Shown here one piece after another: positions 22,643-28,279 of a stretch of DNA of 33,526 nt. The notes under the pieces are model-generated. The model did not search any database. It had not been told where the DNA came from and saw only the letters and a list, made by a program, of their open reading frames with translations. The stretch's first letter is position 1; each line of letters opens with the position of its first letter. The DNA is from an uncultured Eubacteriales bacterium (lineage in GTDB: Bacteria; Bacillota; Clostridia; Christensenellales; Aristaeellaceae). Position numbers and translations under genes: made by a program. Where the stretch lies: positions 1 through 33,526 of the forward strand of contig CACYTF010000037.1 in assembly GCA_902777335.1 (NCBI GenBank). The letters run 5' to 3'.

Positions 22643-23578
22643 ATGGCATTAAGCGGCAACACATTCTACTTTCTCTGGGAAGTCCATCTGATCCAGTGGC
22701 TCCAGGCGCACATCGGCGGCGCGGGGATTTCGATCATCTCCTTTTTCTCCCTGTTTGGGGAGGAACTGCCGCTCATACTGTTTCTGGGCTTTGTGTATTG
22801 GTGCTGCGACAAGAAGGTGGCCAGAACGATGGGCCTGACCGCCATCATGAGTCTGGCCTGGAACACATCGATCAAGAACATCGCCCTGCGCCGCAGGCCC
22901 TATTTCGACCACGAGGGCATCAAAATACTGCGCCTGCCCGAGGCGAAGGCGGACCCCTACGACATCTCGGCCCAGGGCTACTCCTTCCCGAGCGCCCATT
23001 CCAGCAACTCGTCCAGCATGTTCGTCGCGATGGCCGCCTGCCTCCGCAAGCGCTGGGCGACGGCCCTGGCCATACTGCTCCCGCTGCTCACGGGCATCTC
23101 CCGGGTCGTGCTGGGCGCGCACTATCCCACCGACGTGCTGGGGGGCTGGCTGCTGGGCATCATCAGCGTGACGCTCGTTCACGCGCTTCAGAAGCGCGTG
23201 AAGAATACGCTCGCGCTGTATGGCATACTGCTGGCCACGGCCATTCCCGGCTTCTTCTTCTGTAAGAGCGCCGATTACTTCACCGCGATGGGCCTGATGA
23301 TCGGCTTCATGGGCGGCGCGCTGCTCGATGACCATTGCGTCCGCTTTGAGAACACCCGCAAGCCCCTCTGGATGGTTGTGCGCTTGATCGGAGGCCTGGC
23401 GGTCTATCTGGCGCTGAACACCCTGCTCAAGCTGCCCTTCTCCAAGGCGTTTCTCTCCAGCGGCACGACCGCCGCGCTGCTGGTGCGCTGCGCCCGCTAT
23501 ACCGTCGTCGCCTTTGTGGATTTCGGCGTCTATCCCATGCTGTTCAGGTTTGAAAAGATGAAAGGGAGTATGAAATGA
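22643..23578 (+). CDS. PAP2-superfamily membrane phosphatase
   Basis: The protein has 311 residues; ATG at 22643 follows GAGGTG by seven bases. It carries the three PAP2 phosphatase signatures: K-x6-RP at K78-P86 (KNIALRRRP), PSAH at 116-119 (H119 the general acid), and SR-x5-H-x3-D at S153-D164, with H160 as expected nucleophile. Several hydrophobic helices flank these motifs (about 30-55, 140-180, 190-225, 250-275 and the C-terminal end), so it is an integral membrane enzyme. Members dephosphorylate lipid phosphates such as undecaprenyl diphosphate, phosphatidate or sphingolipid phosphates; the substrate cannot be told here. The stop codon overlaps the next gene's start (ATGA), so the two are translationally coupled, which hints at a shared cell-envelope role. 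Confidence 0.9.
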   Translation: MALSGNTFYFLWEVHLIQWLQAHIGGAGISIISFFSLFGEELPLILFLGFVYWCCDKKVARTMGLTAIMSLAWNTSIKNIALRRRPYFDHEGIKILRLPEAKADPYDISAQGYSFPSAHSSNSSSMFVAMAACLRKRWATALAILLPLLTGISRVVLGAHYPTDVLGGWLLGIISVTLVHALQKRVKNTLALYGILLATAIPGFFFCKSADYFTAMGLMIGFMGGALLDDHCVRFENTRKPLWMVVRLIGGLAVYLALNTLLKLPFSKAFLSSGTTAALLVRCARYTVVAFVDFGVYPMLFRFEKMKGSMK

Positions 23579-25017
23579 TGAAGCGTTTGATTCGGGTACT
23601 GGCAATTTTGTGCGCAATGGCATTCTGCTTCTGCGCCCTGGCGGAGGACGCGACGAACGGCGACACGCTCTACCAGGTGGCGCTGCTGCAATCGCTGGTC
23701 CAGGGCTACTACGACGGCATCGTCACCGTGGAGGAGCTTTCGCGGCACGGCGACACCGGCATCGGCACCTTTGAGGGCGTCAACGGCGAGATGATCGTGT
23801 TGGACGGCACCGTCTATCAGGCGGTCGCGGACGGCAGCATCGCCATTCCCTCCGAAGAGGAGACCGTGCCCTTCAGCAACGTGACGTTCTTTGACGTGGA
23901 CGAGACGCGCGCGCTCAGCGGCGTCGCGGACATGGCGGCGCTGCAGGAAGCGATGAACGGCGTGGTGAACGAACTCGGCGCGAACTGCTTCTACATGGTG
24001 AAGCTCGAGGGCACGTTCGATGCCATCAAGGTGCGCAGCGAGTACAAGCAGGAGAAGCCCTACCGGGCGCTGGACGTGGCGCTGGCCGAAGATCAGACGG
24101 AGTTCGACTACGAGGACGTTCGCGGCACGGTCGTGGGCCTGTACTGCCCGGACTACATGGGCGGGCTCAACACCCCCGGCTGGCACTTCCACTTCATCAA
24201 CGAGGACCGGACCCGGGGCGGGCATGTGCTGCAGATCAGTATCAAAGAAGCGGAGGCCGCCTTTGACATGACGGACGGCTTTGAGATGGCGCTCTCCCGG
24301 GACGCGGCCTTCCAGGAAATGGAGCTGGCCAAGAATGTGGACGAGGCGATCCACAAGGCGGAGACGGCGACGATGGAAGCGGATTCAGACGCGCCGGACG
24401 TGAATGATTCCTTCTGGATTTCGGAGATCACGGACGATATATTCGAAAGGATTCAGGGCAAATCCTTCAAGGATGACTGCACGCTTCCCCGGGAGGACCT
24501 GCGCTATCTGCATGTGCTGCATGTGGACCTGAACGGAGAGACCCATGAAGGGGAGATGATCGTCAATTACCACATCGCGGAGGATGTGTTGGATATCCTC
24601 AGGCAGCTGTACGAGGCGAACTATCCCATCGAGAAGATCCGCCTGGTGGATGAATACGGCGCGGACGACGAGCTTTCCATGGAGGACAACAATTCATCCG
24701 CGTTCAACTTCCGGTTCATCTCCCATACCACCAGAGTTTCCAAGCACGGACTGGGCCTGGCGGTGGATATCAACACACTGTACAACCCGTATACGAAAAT
24801 CGTAGACGGCGAGCGCATTGTGGAACCGATCACGGGTGAGCCCTATCTGGATCGGGAAGCGGATTTCCCGTACAAGATCGATCATGAGGACCTGTGCTTC
24901 AAGCTGTTTGCCGAGCATGGCTTCGAATGGGGAGGAGACTGGGAAGACCGAAAGGATTACCAGCATTTTGAGATTCCCACCGCCTTGATTGATGAATGGT
25001 ATCCGTCGAACCAATGA
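23575..25017 (+). CDS. Exported fusion: acetolactate decarboxylase domain plus M15 peptidoglycan peptidase domain
   Basis: The protein has 480 residues. Its start overlaps the PAP2 stop; GGGAG lies upstream, and a second ATG follows at 23578. Residues 1-23 form a signal peptide ending Ala-Leu-Ala. Residues about 30-265 are acetolactate decarboxylase (2-acetolactate to acetoin plus CO2): the zinc ligands fit H204, H206 and H217 (WHFHF...GGH), the same spacing as H194/H196/H207 of the Brevibacillus enzyme, with E72 (VNGEM) and possibly E263. Residues about 280-480 are an M15-type D,D-carboxypeptidase/L,D-endopeptidase domain: DEYGADDE..SM..NN..AFN, S-x-H-x-x-G-x-A-x-D with H391 and D398, and GGDW...DYQHFE with H464 as third zinc ligand. 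Both active sites look intact. I do not know of this pairing. The extracytoplasmic location suits wall cleavage; why it carries a decarboxylase is unclear. Confidence 0.88.
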   Translation: MMKRLIRVLAILCAMAFCFCALAEDATNGDTLYQVALLQSLVQGYYDGIVTVEELSRHGDTGIGTFEGVNGEMIVLDGTVYQAVADGSIAIPSEEETVPFSNVTFFDVDETRALSGVADMAALQEAMNGVVNELGANCFYMVKLEGTFDAIKVRSEYKQEKPYRALDVALAEDQTEFDYEDVRGTVVGLYCPDYMGGLNTPGWHFHFINEDRTRGGHVLQISIKEAEAAFDMTDGFEMALSRDAAFQEMELAKNVDEAIHKAETATMEADSDAPDVNDSFWISEITDDIFERIQGKSFKDDCTLPREDLRYLHVLHVDLNGETHEGEMIVNYHIAEDVLDILRQLYEANYPIEKIRLVDEYGADDELSMEDNNSSAFNFRFISHTTRVSKHGLGLAVDINTLYNPYTKIVDGERIVEPITGEPYLDREADFPYKIDHEDLCFKLFAEHGFEWGGDWEDRKDYQHFEIPTALIDEWYPSNQ

Positions 25018-25064
25018 TCCGGATAAACATCGCACCATAAAACCCTATGAGGGAGGGAAAGGCC

Positions 25065-25502
25065 GTGGATTATCGCAAATATGCACAGACGTATTACGTA
25101 CGAATGGACAAGGGCGATGAGATCATCAGCTGCATTCTGAAGCTGTGCCGGAAGGAGAACATCGCTTCAGCAATTTTCAGCGGTATCGGCGGGTGCAGCG
25201 GCGCGGAAATCCAGACCTTTATTCCGCAGACCGGTACGTTTGAAACCCAGACCCTCGCCGGGATGCTGGAGCTGGCCTCCCTCAACGGCAACATCGTGAC
25301 CGACGAGGCGGGAAACCACTGCCACCACACCCACGCGGTCTTTTCCTACAAAGACGGCTCCCGGCACTGCATGGCCGCGGGCCATATCCGTTCGATCACC
25401 GTACTGTACACCGCGGAGATCGAACTCAGGCCCGTGATCGGGGGAACGATCCGCCAAAAGCATGACGCCGAAACCGGAACCGGATTTTGGGATTTTGCGT
25501 GA
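25065..25502 (+). CDS. PPC/DUF296-domain protein
   Basis: About 145 residues. I prefer the GTG at 25065: it has GGGAGG about nine bases upstream and gives the usual family start (x-Tyr-Arg-x-Tyr-x-x-x-Tyr-x-Val-Arg-Met-Asp-x-Gly-Asp-Glu-Ile). An ATG at 25047 in the same frame would overlap that ribosome site. The fold is the plant/prokaryote conserved (PPC) domain: ASAIFSGIGG, then the conserved His cluster HCHHTHAVFS and a GHI near residue 110. PPC proteins form trimers; in plants they are fused to AT-hooks, while stand-alone bacterial ones have no firm function. There is no signal peptide, so it is cytoplasmic, unlike the two genes before it. It lies 47 bp after the decarboxylase-peptidase fusion and is probably the last gene of that operon. 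Confidence 0.85.
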   Translation: MDYRKYAQTYYVRMDKGDEIISCILKLCRKENIASAIFSGIGGCSGAEIQTFIPQTGTFETQTLAGMLELASLNGNIVTDEAGNHCHHTHAVFSYKDGSRHCMAAGHIRSITVLYTAEIELRPVIGGTIRQKHDAETGTGFWDFA

Positions 25503-25559
25503 TCAAAACCGTCAACGCGCGTTGCGAACAACGTCCGCTCACCCAATCATTATTCATTT

Positions 25560-25640
25560 TTCAGTCTTCAGTTTTCAGTATTCATTTAGATAATCTTGTC
25601 GATACAACTGAAAAATGAAAACTGAAAACTGAAGACTGAA
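25560..25640. repeat. 28-bp inverted repeat built from TTCAGT-type heptads
   Basis: Arms 25560-25587 and 25613-25640 match as inverted complements at 27 of 28 positions, around a 25-nt loop. Each arm is itself made of repeated 7-mers (TTCAGTC/TTCAGTT). It sits between the PPC gene and the tRNA fragment's terminator. No coding capacity is seen in 25503-25646. It resembles AT-rich intergenic palindromic repeats and is too symmetrical to be chance; its role is unknown. Confidence 0.75.
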
Positions 25641-25646
25641 GAATAC

Positions 25647-25690
25647 AAAGCGAAAATCCCGCCGACATTCGTCGACAGGATTTTCGCTTT
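25647..25690 (-). terminator. Intrinsic terminator of the tRNA-Ser gene
   Basis: Arms 25647-25659 and 25678-25690 are perfectly complementary over 13 bp, with a further CGAC/GTCG inner stem. Read on the minus strand the hairpin starts at the encoded CCA end of the tRNA fragment and finishes in TTTTCGCTTTGTATTCTT, as expected of a terminator just behind a tRNA gene. Confidence 0.75.
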
Positions 25691-25748
25691 GGCGGAGGCG
25701 GTGGGATTCGAACCCACGAGGGCTTTCACCCTACCTGATTTCGAGTCA
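25690..25748 (-). tRNA. tRNA-Ser(CGA) 3' fragment, anticodon loop to CCA (attachment-site remnant)
   Basis: On the minus strand, from 25748 down to 25690, the sequence gives an anticodon loop CTCGAAA (anticodon CGA), the 3' anticodon strand TCAGG, a class II variable arm (GGG...CCC), a T arm of GTGGG/CCCAC around TTCGAAT, the 3' acceptor strand CGCCTCC, discriminator G and encoded CCA. The 5' half is absent: upstream of TGA at 25748 there is no CCTGA strand, D arm or GGAGGCG acceptor strand. This is what remains on the host side when an integrative element inserts at a tRNA anticodon loop, so the element should lie to the right. Confidence 0.8.
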
Positions 25749-25933
25749 TTGTACTTTGTTGGTAACTATTGGGAAGATAAAAGAAACTATCGGTGCTTTG
25801 TCGGAAGTTAGAGACTGCCCTGTTTGCAGGGGGTTTGGGCTGTTTTTCGTCGAAAACGCCGTGTTTATCGTGAGTTCGAGTGTTTTGGCAATTTGGCGGG
25901 ATTTTTGGGAAAAAGGAGAGAATTAGGAGAGAA
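25749..25933. other. Non-coding element end with paired AGGAGAGAA direct repeats
   Basis: There is no plausible gene between the tRNA fragment and the HEPN stop codon. AGGAGAGAA occurs at 25914-25922 and again at 25925-25933 (11-bp period), followed by a weaker GGGGAGA. Short phased direct repeats 150-200 bp inside an att site are typical of arm-type binding sites for tyrosine integrases; that reading is inference. The HEPN reading frame ends inside these repeats. Confidence 0.4.
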
Positions 25934-26138
25934 CTGGGGAGATCACGGCGGAGTGCCTCTTGAAATCCATGTTGTCCAGCGCCAGAACGGCGCGCATGGC
26001 GTGAAAGAAGCAGTAATAGGCGCGATTGTTGGCGGTCACCCAGTCCTGCTCCGCATAGGCAGTCTTGCTTGCCTTCAGCATCTGCTCGGCTCTTTCAAAG
26101 CAATATTTGGACAAATCCTTCGCCGTATTCTCAGGCAC
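25923..26138 (-). pseudogene. HEPN-domain toxin (HepT-like), 3'-truncated
   Basis: 71 residues from a GTG at 26138, preceded by GAGGGGG inside the end of the MNT gene and overlapping its stop by 8 bp, the usual coupled arrangement of MNT-HEPN pairs. The frame shows the HEPN helices (KDLSKYCFERAEQMLKAS, then WVTANNRAYYCFFHAMRA) including the R-x6-H ribonuclease motif (RAYYCFFH). It breaks off after RHSAVIS, where HEPN proteins normally continue for about 50-60 residues, and the last few codons come from the element-end repeats. HepT-type toxins are RNases neutralised by AMPylation by the MNT partner. This copy lacks its last helices and is probably inactive. An in-frame ATG at 26201 lies within the MNT gene and lacks a good ribosome site. 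Confidence 0.75.
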
Positions 26139-26472
26139 CGATGCGCACCCCCTCGCGGGCAATGTTTCTGTAGAAAGGCAGGACTGCCTGGTGCTGCTCA
26201 TAGAAGCTCTGGTTTTCGATGATCGGCGCGATCAGCACATTGTCCGAAAACAGATACTCGCTGGCAATCGTCGCCACGGGCCTGCGATAGCGCACAATCT
26301 CCTCGCGGGGCAGATCGACGAGAACGAGCACATCCACGTCGGATTCATCATCCGCGTCCCCGCGCGCATAGGAGCCGTACAATATGGTGTTTTTCAAGTG
26401 TGAGCCGAACAACGCCTGCAACTGAGTGTTCATCCGGTCAAGCATGGAGTTCAGGGTTTCCTTTGAACACAT
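26131..26472 (-). CDS. MNT-type nucleotidyltransferase antitoxin (MntA-like)
   Basis: 113 residues from the ATG at 26472, with AAGGAG at 26486-26481 on the minus strand, eight bases away. A TTG at 26478 is too close to that site. The defining GSx10DxD motif of minimal nucleotidyltransferases is intact (GSYARGDADDESDVD), and the rest follows the family (YRRPVATIASEY, then an ENQSFYEQH segment). In HepT-MntA systems this protein AMPylates a Tyr near the HEPN active site and so blocks toxicity. The partner HEPN gene overlaps its 3' end but is truncated, so this may now be an orphan antitoxin. A good promoter sits upstream. Confidence 0.85.
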   Translation of the reverse strand: MCSKETLNSMLDRMNTQLQALFGSHLKNTILYGSYARGDADDESDVDVLVLVDLPREEIVRYRRPVATIASEYLFSDNVLIAPIIENQSFYEQHQAVLPFYRNIAREGVRIGA

Positions 26473-26504
26473 ATCCAAAGCTCCTTTCGCAGTCTCTTTA
26501 CTCT

Positions 26505-26533
26505 ATTATATCCGAAAAGCCATTGCACATCAA
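26505..26533 (-). promoter_or_regulatory. Promoter of the MNT-HEPN pair
   Basis: On the minus strand, TTGATG (26533-26528) and a perfect TATAAT (26510-26505) are separated by 17 nt and lie about 20 bp before the AAGGAG site of the MNT gene. Confidence 0.7.
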
Positions 26534-26559
26534 GAGGGAATGGCTGTTTCTCTATGTTC

Positions 26560-26588
26560 CACCCGCCCCTCCCGACAGGCGGGTGTTT
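26560..26588. terminator. Hairpin CACCCGCC/GGCGGGTG, possible terminator
   Basis: An 8-bp perfect GC-rich stem (26560-26567 with 26578-26585) is followed by only three T residues on the plus strand. It lies between the divergent MNT promoter and the YodL-like ORF. It could insulate the two, but the short T-run makes terminator function uncertain. Confidence 0.4.
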
Positions 26589-26679
26589 ACATAGATGGGC
26601 GAACGGCGCTGACTGCTGTGTGTCGGGCACGGGGCGGCGACCGAAAGCCCGTGTCACTCATCCCCCAACAACCACAATA

Positions 26680-27381
26680 ATGAATCCAGCTCAAGACGCC
26701 GTTCACGATCACGCTCACCAAGCAAGTGCTCATTCCAATCCGATAGACAAGGAGAGCGTGCTCGTTTCGGACTATCAGGAGATGGACGAGTGGAAGCACA
26801 ATCCCTATCTGTGCATATCCGCCGTCAGCCTGCTGCTCGCCAATTTGAACATCGAAAGGCAAAAGGCGACTTTGCCAGAGGCAAAGTCGGTTCAGCCTTC
26901 GGCTGAACTGCCTCGGTCGAATCGAAGATTCGAGCGAGGCACCGCGGACGCGCGCTGCATGACCCGTCCGTTCGAGGAACGCCTGCACGTTATGCGGCTG
27001 AAGGACACGGAGGAGTTTCGCCCGTGCTATATGAAGAGCCGTGATGCCATGAAACGACTGTGCAAGGTTGGAAACCTGGAGGGTTTCCAAGTTTCGGCTG
27101 AAAGCCGAAACCGCGGACGGTCGATTCAGGGAATCGAGCGCCGCGCCGCTGAGCCGACGATGGACATGTACGACCTGATCTACTCCGAGGCGGTGAGGCC
27201 GGGAGAGTCTATGGTGGACGTATGCAAGCGCTATCACCTGAATGTGCCGACAGGGTTTCATGGCTACGCGCCCACCGTCAGCGACGTGCTGGTGTTCCAG
27301 ACCCGCAGGGGCTGCCACGCGCTGATCATCGACAGTCTCGGCTTCGAGGTTGTGGAACGGTTCGTGCGCCCTCCCGGTTAA
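26680..27381 (+). CDS. YodL-like domain ORF containing two in-frame hairpin arrays (probably degenerate)
   Basis: An open frame of 233 residues from the ATG at 26680; the frame is open further back but no candidate start has a convincing ribosome site. Residues about 166-228 (MYDLIYSEAV..., then YHLNVPTGFHGYAPTVSDVL, then IIDSLGFEVV) match the YodL-like domain of conjugative-element accessory proteins. The N-terminal part (HNPYLCISAVSLLLANLNIERQ and beyond) I do not recognise. Two segments, about residues 62-88 and 130-156, are encoded by back-to-back hairpins (26867-26940 and 27068-27145), look unlike their surroundings in composition (Ser/Arg/Glu-rich) and keep the frame open. The most likely reading is a mobile-element gene interrupted in frame by palindromic elements. 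Whether it is still expressed is unclear. Confidence 0.5.
   Translation: MNPAQDAVHDHAHQASAHSNPIDKESVLVSDYQEMDEWKHNPYLCISAVSLLLANLNIERQKATLPEAKSVQPSAELPRSNRRFERGTADARCMTRPFEERLHVMRLKDTEEFRPCYMKSRDAMKRLCKVGNLEGFQVSAESRNRGRSIQGIERRAAEPTMDMYDLIYSEAVRPGESMVDVCKRYHLNVPTGFHGYAPTVSDVLVFQTRRGCHALIIDSLGFEVVERFVRPPG
26867..26940. repeat. Array of three consecutive hairpins inside a coding frame (array 1)
   Basis: Hairpin a: 26867-26876 with 26880-26889, 10 bp perfect, AGA loop. Hairpin b: 26890-26897 with 26901-26908, 8 bp perfect, TTC loop. Hairpin c: 26910-26923 with 26927-26940, 14 positions with one mismatch, GAA loop. The hairpins follow each other with zero or one base between them, and the stems are unrelated in sequence. 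Confidence 0.85.
27068..27145. repeat. Second array of consecutive hairpins inside the same coding frame (array 2)
   Basis: Hairpin a: 27068-27076 with 27082-27090, 9 bp, 5-nt loop. Hairpin b: 27091-27099 with 27103-27111, 9 bp, GAA loop. Hairpin c: 27121-27127 with 27131-27137, 7 bp, AGG loop, enclosed by an outer CGCGG (27112-27116) / CCGCG (27141-27145) stem. The layout copies array 1, but the stems differ in sequence. Confidence 0.85.
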
Positions 27382-27440
27382 AGCCGTGATAATGACTGCT
27401 TTTTCCCTGGCATGATGATCAGAAAAGTGAAAATGAACGG

Positions 27441-27469
27441 TTGAAAACCCATGCTTGCTATGCTATACT
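27441..27469 (+). promoter_or_regulatory. Promoter of the ParE-type toxin-antitoxin operon
   Basis: TTGAAA (27441-27446) and TATACT (27464-27469) with a 17-nt spacer, 11 bp before the GGAGGTG ribosome site. Both boxes match consensus at 5 of 6 positions or close to it. Confidence 0.75.
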
Positions 27470-27492
27470 GTACTTGATTGGAGGTGCGAATC

Positions 27493-27741
27493 GTGACTAT
27501 ATTTGAATCTACTGTATCCATGCTGGAAATGCTGCCGGAAGCAGATTTGATGGTCATTAACAGCATGGCGAGACGCTTACTTGCGCGTTCAATCGAGGGC
27601 AACCCCTATCAGCCGTTATCGCAGCAGGAATGGGAATCCAAATTGGATAGATCCATCAGACAGGCCAACGAGGGATTGGCGAAGGATGCTTTGAAAGCAA
27701 GCTCAGAGATTCGCAAAAAGTATCGGGCAGGCGAGGCATGA
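27493..27741 (+). CDS. Antitoxin of a RelE/ParE-type toxin-antitoxin pair
   Basis: 82 residues from GTG at 27493, placed six bases after GGAGGTG (27480-27486). A TTG at 27478 in the same frame would overlap the ribosome site. The start FESTVSMLEMLPEADL resembles short Firmicutes antitoxins in which an N-terminal dimer-forming segment is followed by a toxin-wrapping tail; here the tail is the Lys/Glu/Ala-rich helix SIRQANEGLAKDALKAS and KKYRAG. I cannot name the family with certainty. Assignment rests largely on its position: small, charged and directly upstream of a ParE-like toxin, behind a strong promoter that it may repress. Confidence 0.75.
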   Translation: MTIFESTVSMLEMLPEADLMVINSMARRLLARSIEGNPYQPLSQQEWESKLDRSIRQANEGLAKDALKASSEIRKKYRAGEA

Positions 27742-27758
27742 CCATGTAACTGTATACC

Positions 27759-28061
27759 GTGACCATTACGCCTGAAGCCGAACAGGATTTGGAACGCTTC
27801 TTCGCGTATTTGGAGAGAAAGCTGCTAAATCCTCAAGCCGCCGACGCATTTCTCGAAGACTATGAGGACACCGTCCGCACGCTGATACAGACTGCGGGCA
27901 GCATACGGATTGGGGAGCCTCCAACGCTGAAATCCCGAAATCTGCGAAGAATCAACTTCCGTCATCATAACTATTTCTTGTTGTTTCACATCAACGGAGA
28001 TAACGCTGTGGTCGATGCAATAGGGCATACCTTGCAGGATATTGACAATGTAATCCATTGA
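27759..28061 (+). CDS. RelE/ParE-family toxin
   Basis: 100 residues from a GTG at 27759. The sequence follows the ParE/RelE plan: TPEAEQDLERFFAYLER with a first helix hairpin, then AxAFLEDYEDTVRTL, and the beta strands LRRINFRHHNYFLLF and NAVVDAIGHTLQD (the IxHxxQD ending of the family). Family members poison DNA gyrase (ParE) or cleave mRNA at the ribosome (RelE); which applies is not decidable here. The usual start (M-Tyr-x-Val-x-Ile-x-Pro) would fall on the CTG at 27750, just behind a TAA, so the initiation codon may have been lost or weakened. The gene lies 17 bp after the antitoxin and is followed by a terminator. Confidence 0.85.
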   Translation: MTITPEAEQDLERFFAYLERKLLNPQAADAFLEDYEDTVRTLIQTAGSIRIGEPPTLKSRNLRRINFRHHNYFLLFHINGDNAVVDAIGHTLQDIDNVIH

Positions 28062-28078
28062 GTTGCCGTGTCCTCATT

Positions 28079-28110
28079 AAGTCCATCAGTTTATGTTGAA
28101 GGACTTTTTT
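28079..28110 (+). terminator. Intrinsic terminator of the toxin-antitoxin operon
   Basis: AAGTCC (28079-28084) pairs with GGACTT (28101-28106), with weak inner pairing in a 16-nt loop, and the stem runs into six T residues (28105-28110), 18 bp after the toxin stop codon. Confidence 0.7.
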
Positions 28111-28150
28111 GTTGCCTTTCTATCAAGAACATCTACAGAGCATCAAAAGA

Positions 28151-28170
28151 GGCCGTGCGGATACACGGCC
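28151..28170. terminator. 7-bp GC hairpin, possible minus-strand terminator
   Basis: GGCCGTG (28151-28157) pairs perfectly with CACGGCC (28164-28170) around CGGATA. On the minus strand it is followed by TCTTTTGATG, on the plus strand by no T-run. No minus-strand gene is seen to its right within the island, so its use is unclear. Confidence 0.35.
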
Positions 28171-28179
28171 CTTGCTATT

Positions 28180-28279
28180 CCACTTTACGGTAGGACTCAC
28201 CGCTTGTATAGGTGCCACTCACAGTAGGCCTCACTGCTTTGATGGGTGCCACTTATGGTAGGCCTCACCACTTTTTGCG
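28180..28279. repeat. Three imperfect tandem repeats of about 35 bp
   Basis: Units start at 28180, 28215 and 28249, each beginning CCACTTAYGGTAGG-like, continuing with a CTCAC core, and the first two ending in GGTG. The third fades out at the point where CARDB-like coding begins. Multiple near-end repeats of this size are seen at the termini of some transposon families (for example IS21-type), so this may be a transposon end; no transposase is present nearby. Confidence 0.6.

Noticed and set aside
23575..23650. Lipoprotein signal for the decarboxylase-peptidase fusion (two Cys near the end of the hydrophobic core)
   Set aside because: Neither Cys is preceded by a lipobox-like Leu-x-[Gly/Ala/Ser]; an Ala-Leu-Ala type I cleavage site fits better.
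25690..25830. A complete tRNA-Ser gene
   Set aside because: Beyond the anticodon stem no D arm or matching 5' acceptor strand (GGAGGCG) is found, so only the 3' half is present.
26554..26679. N-terminal extension of the YodL-like ORF from 26554
   Set aside because: It overlaps a GC hairpin at 26560-26588 and another possible stem. Its residues look random, and there is no ribosome binding site.
26867..27145. CRISPR array or tRNA-like cluster
   Set aside because: There is no repeated unit with unique spacers. The stems differ in sequence and are contiguous, so CRISPR does not fit, and no cloverleaf can be drawn.
27478..27492. TTG start for the antitoxin
   Set aside because: It overlaps the GGAGGTG ribosome site, which is correctly spaced for the GTG at 27493.
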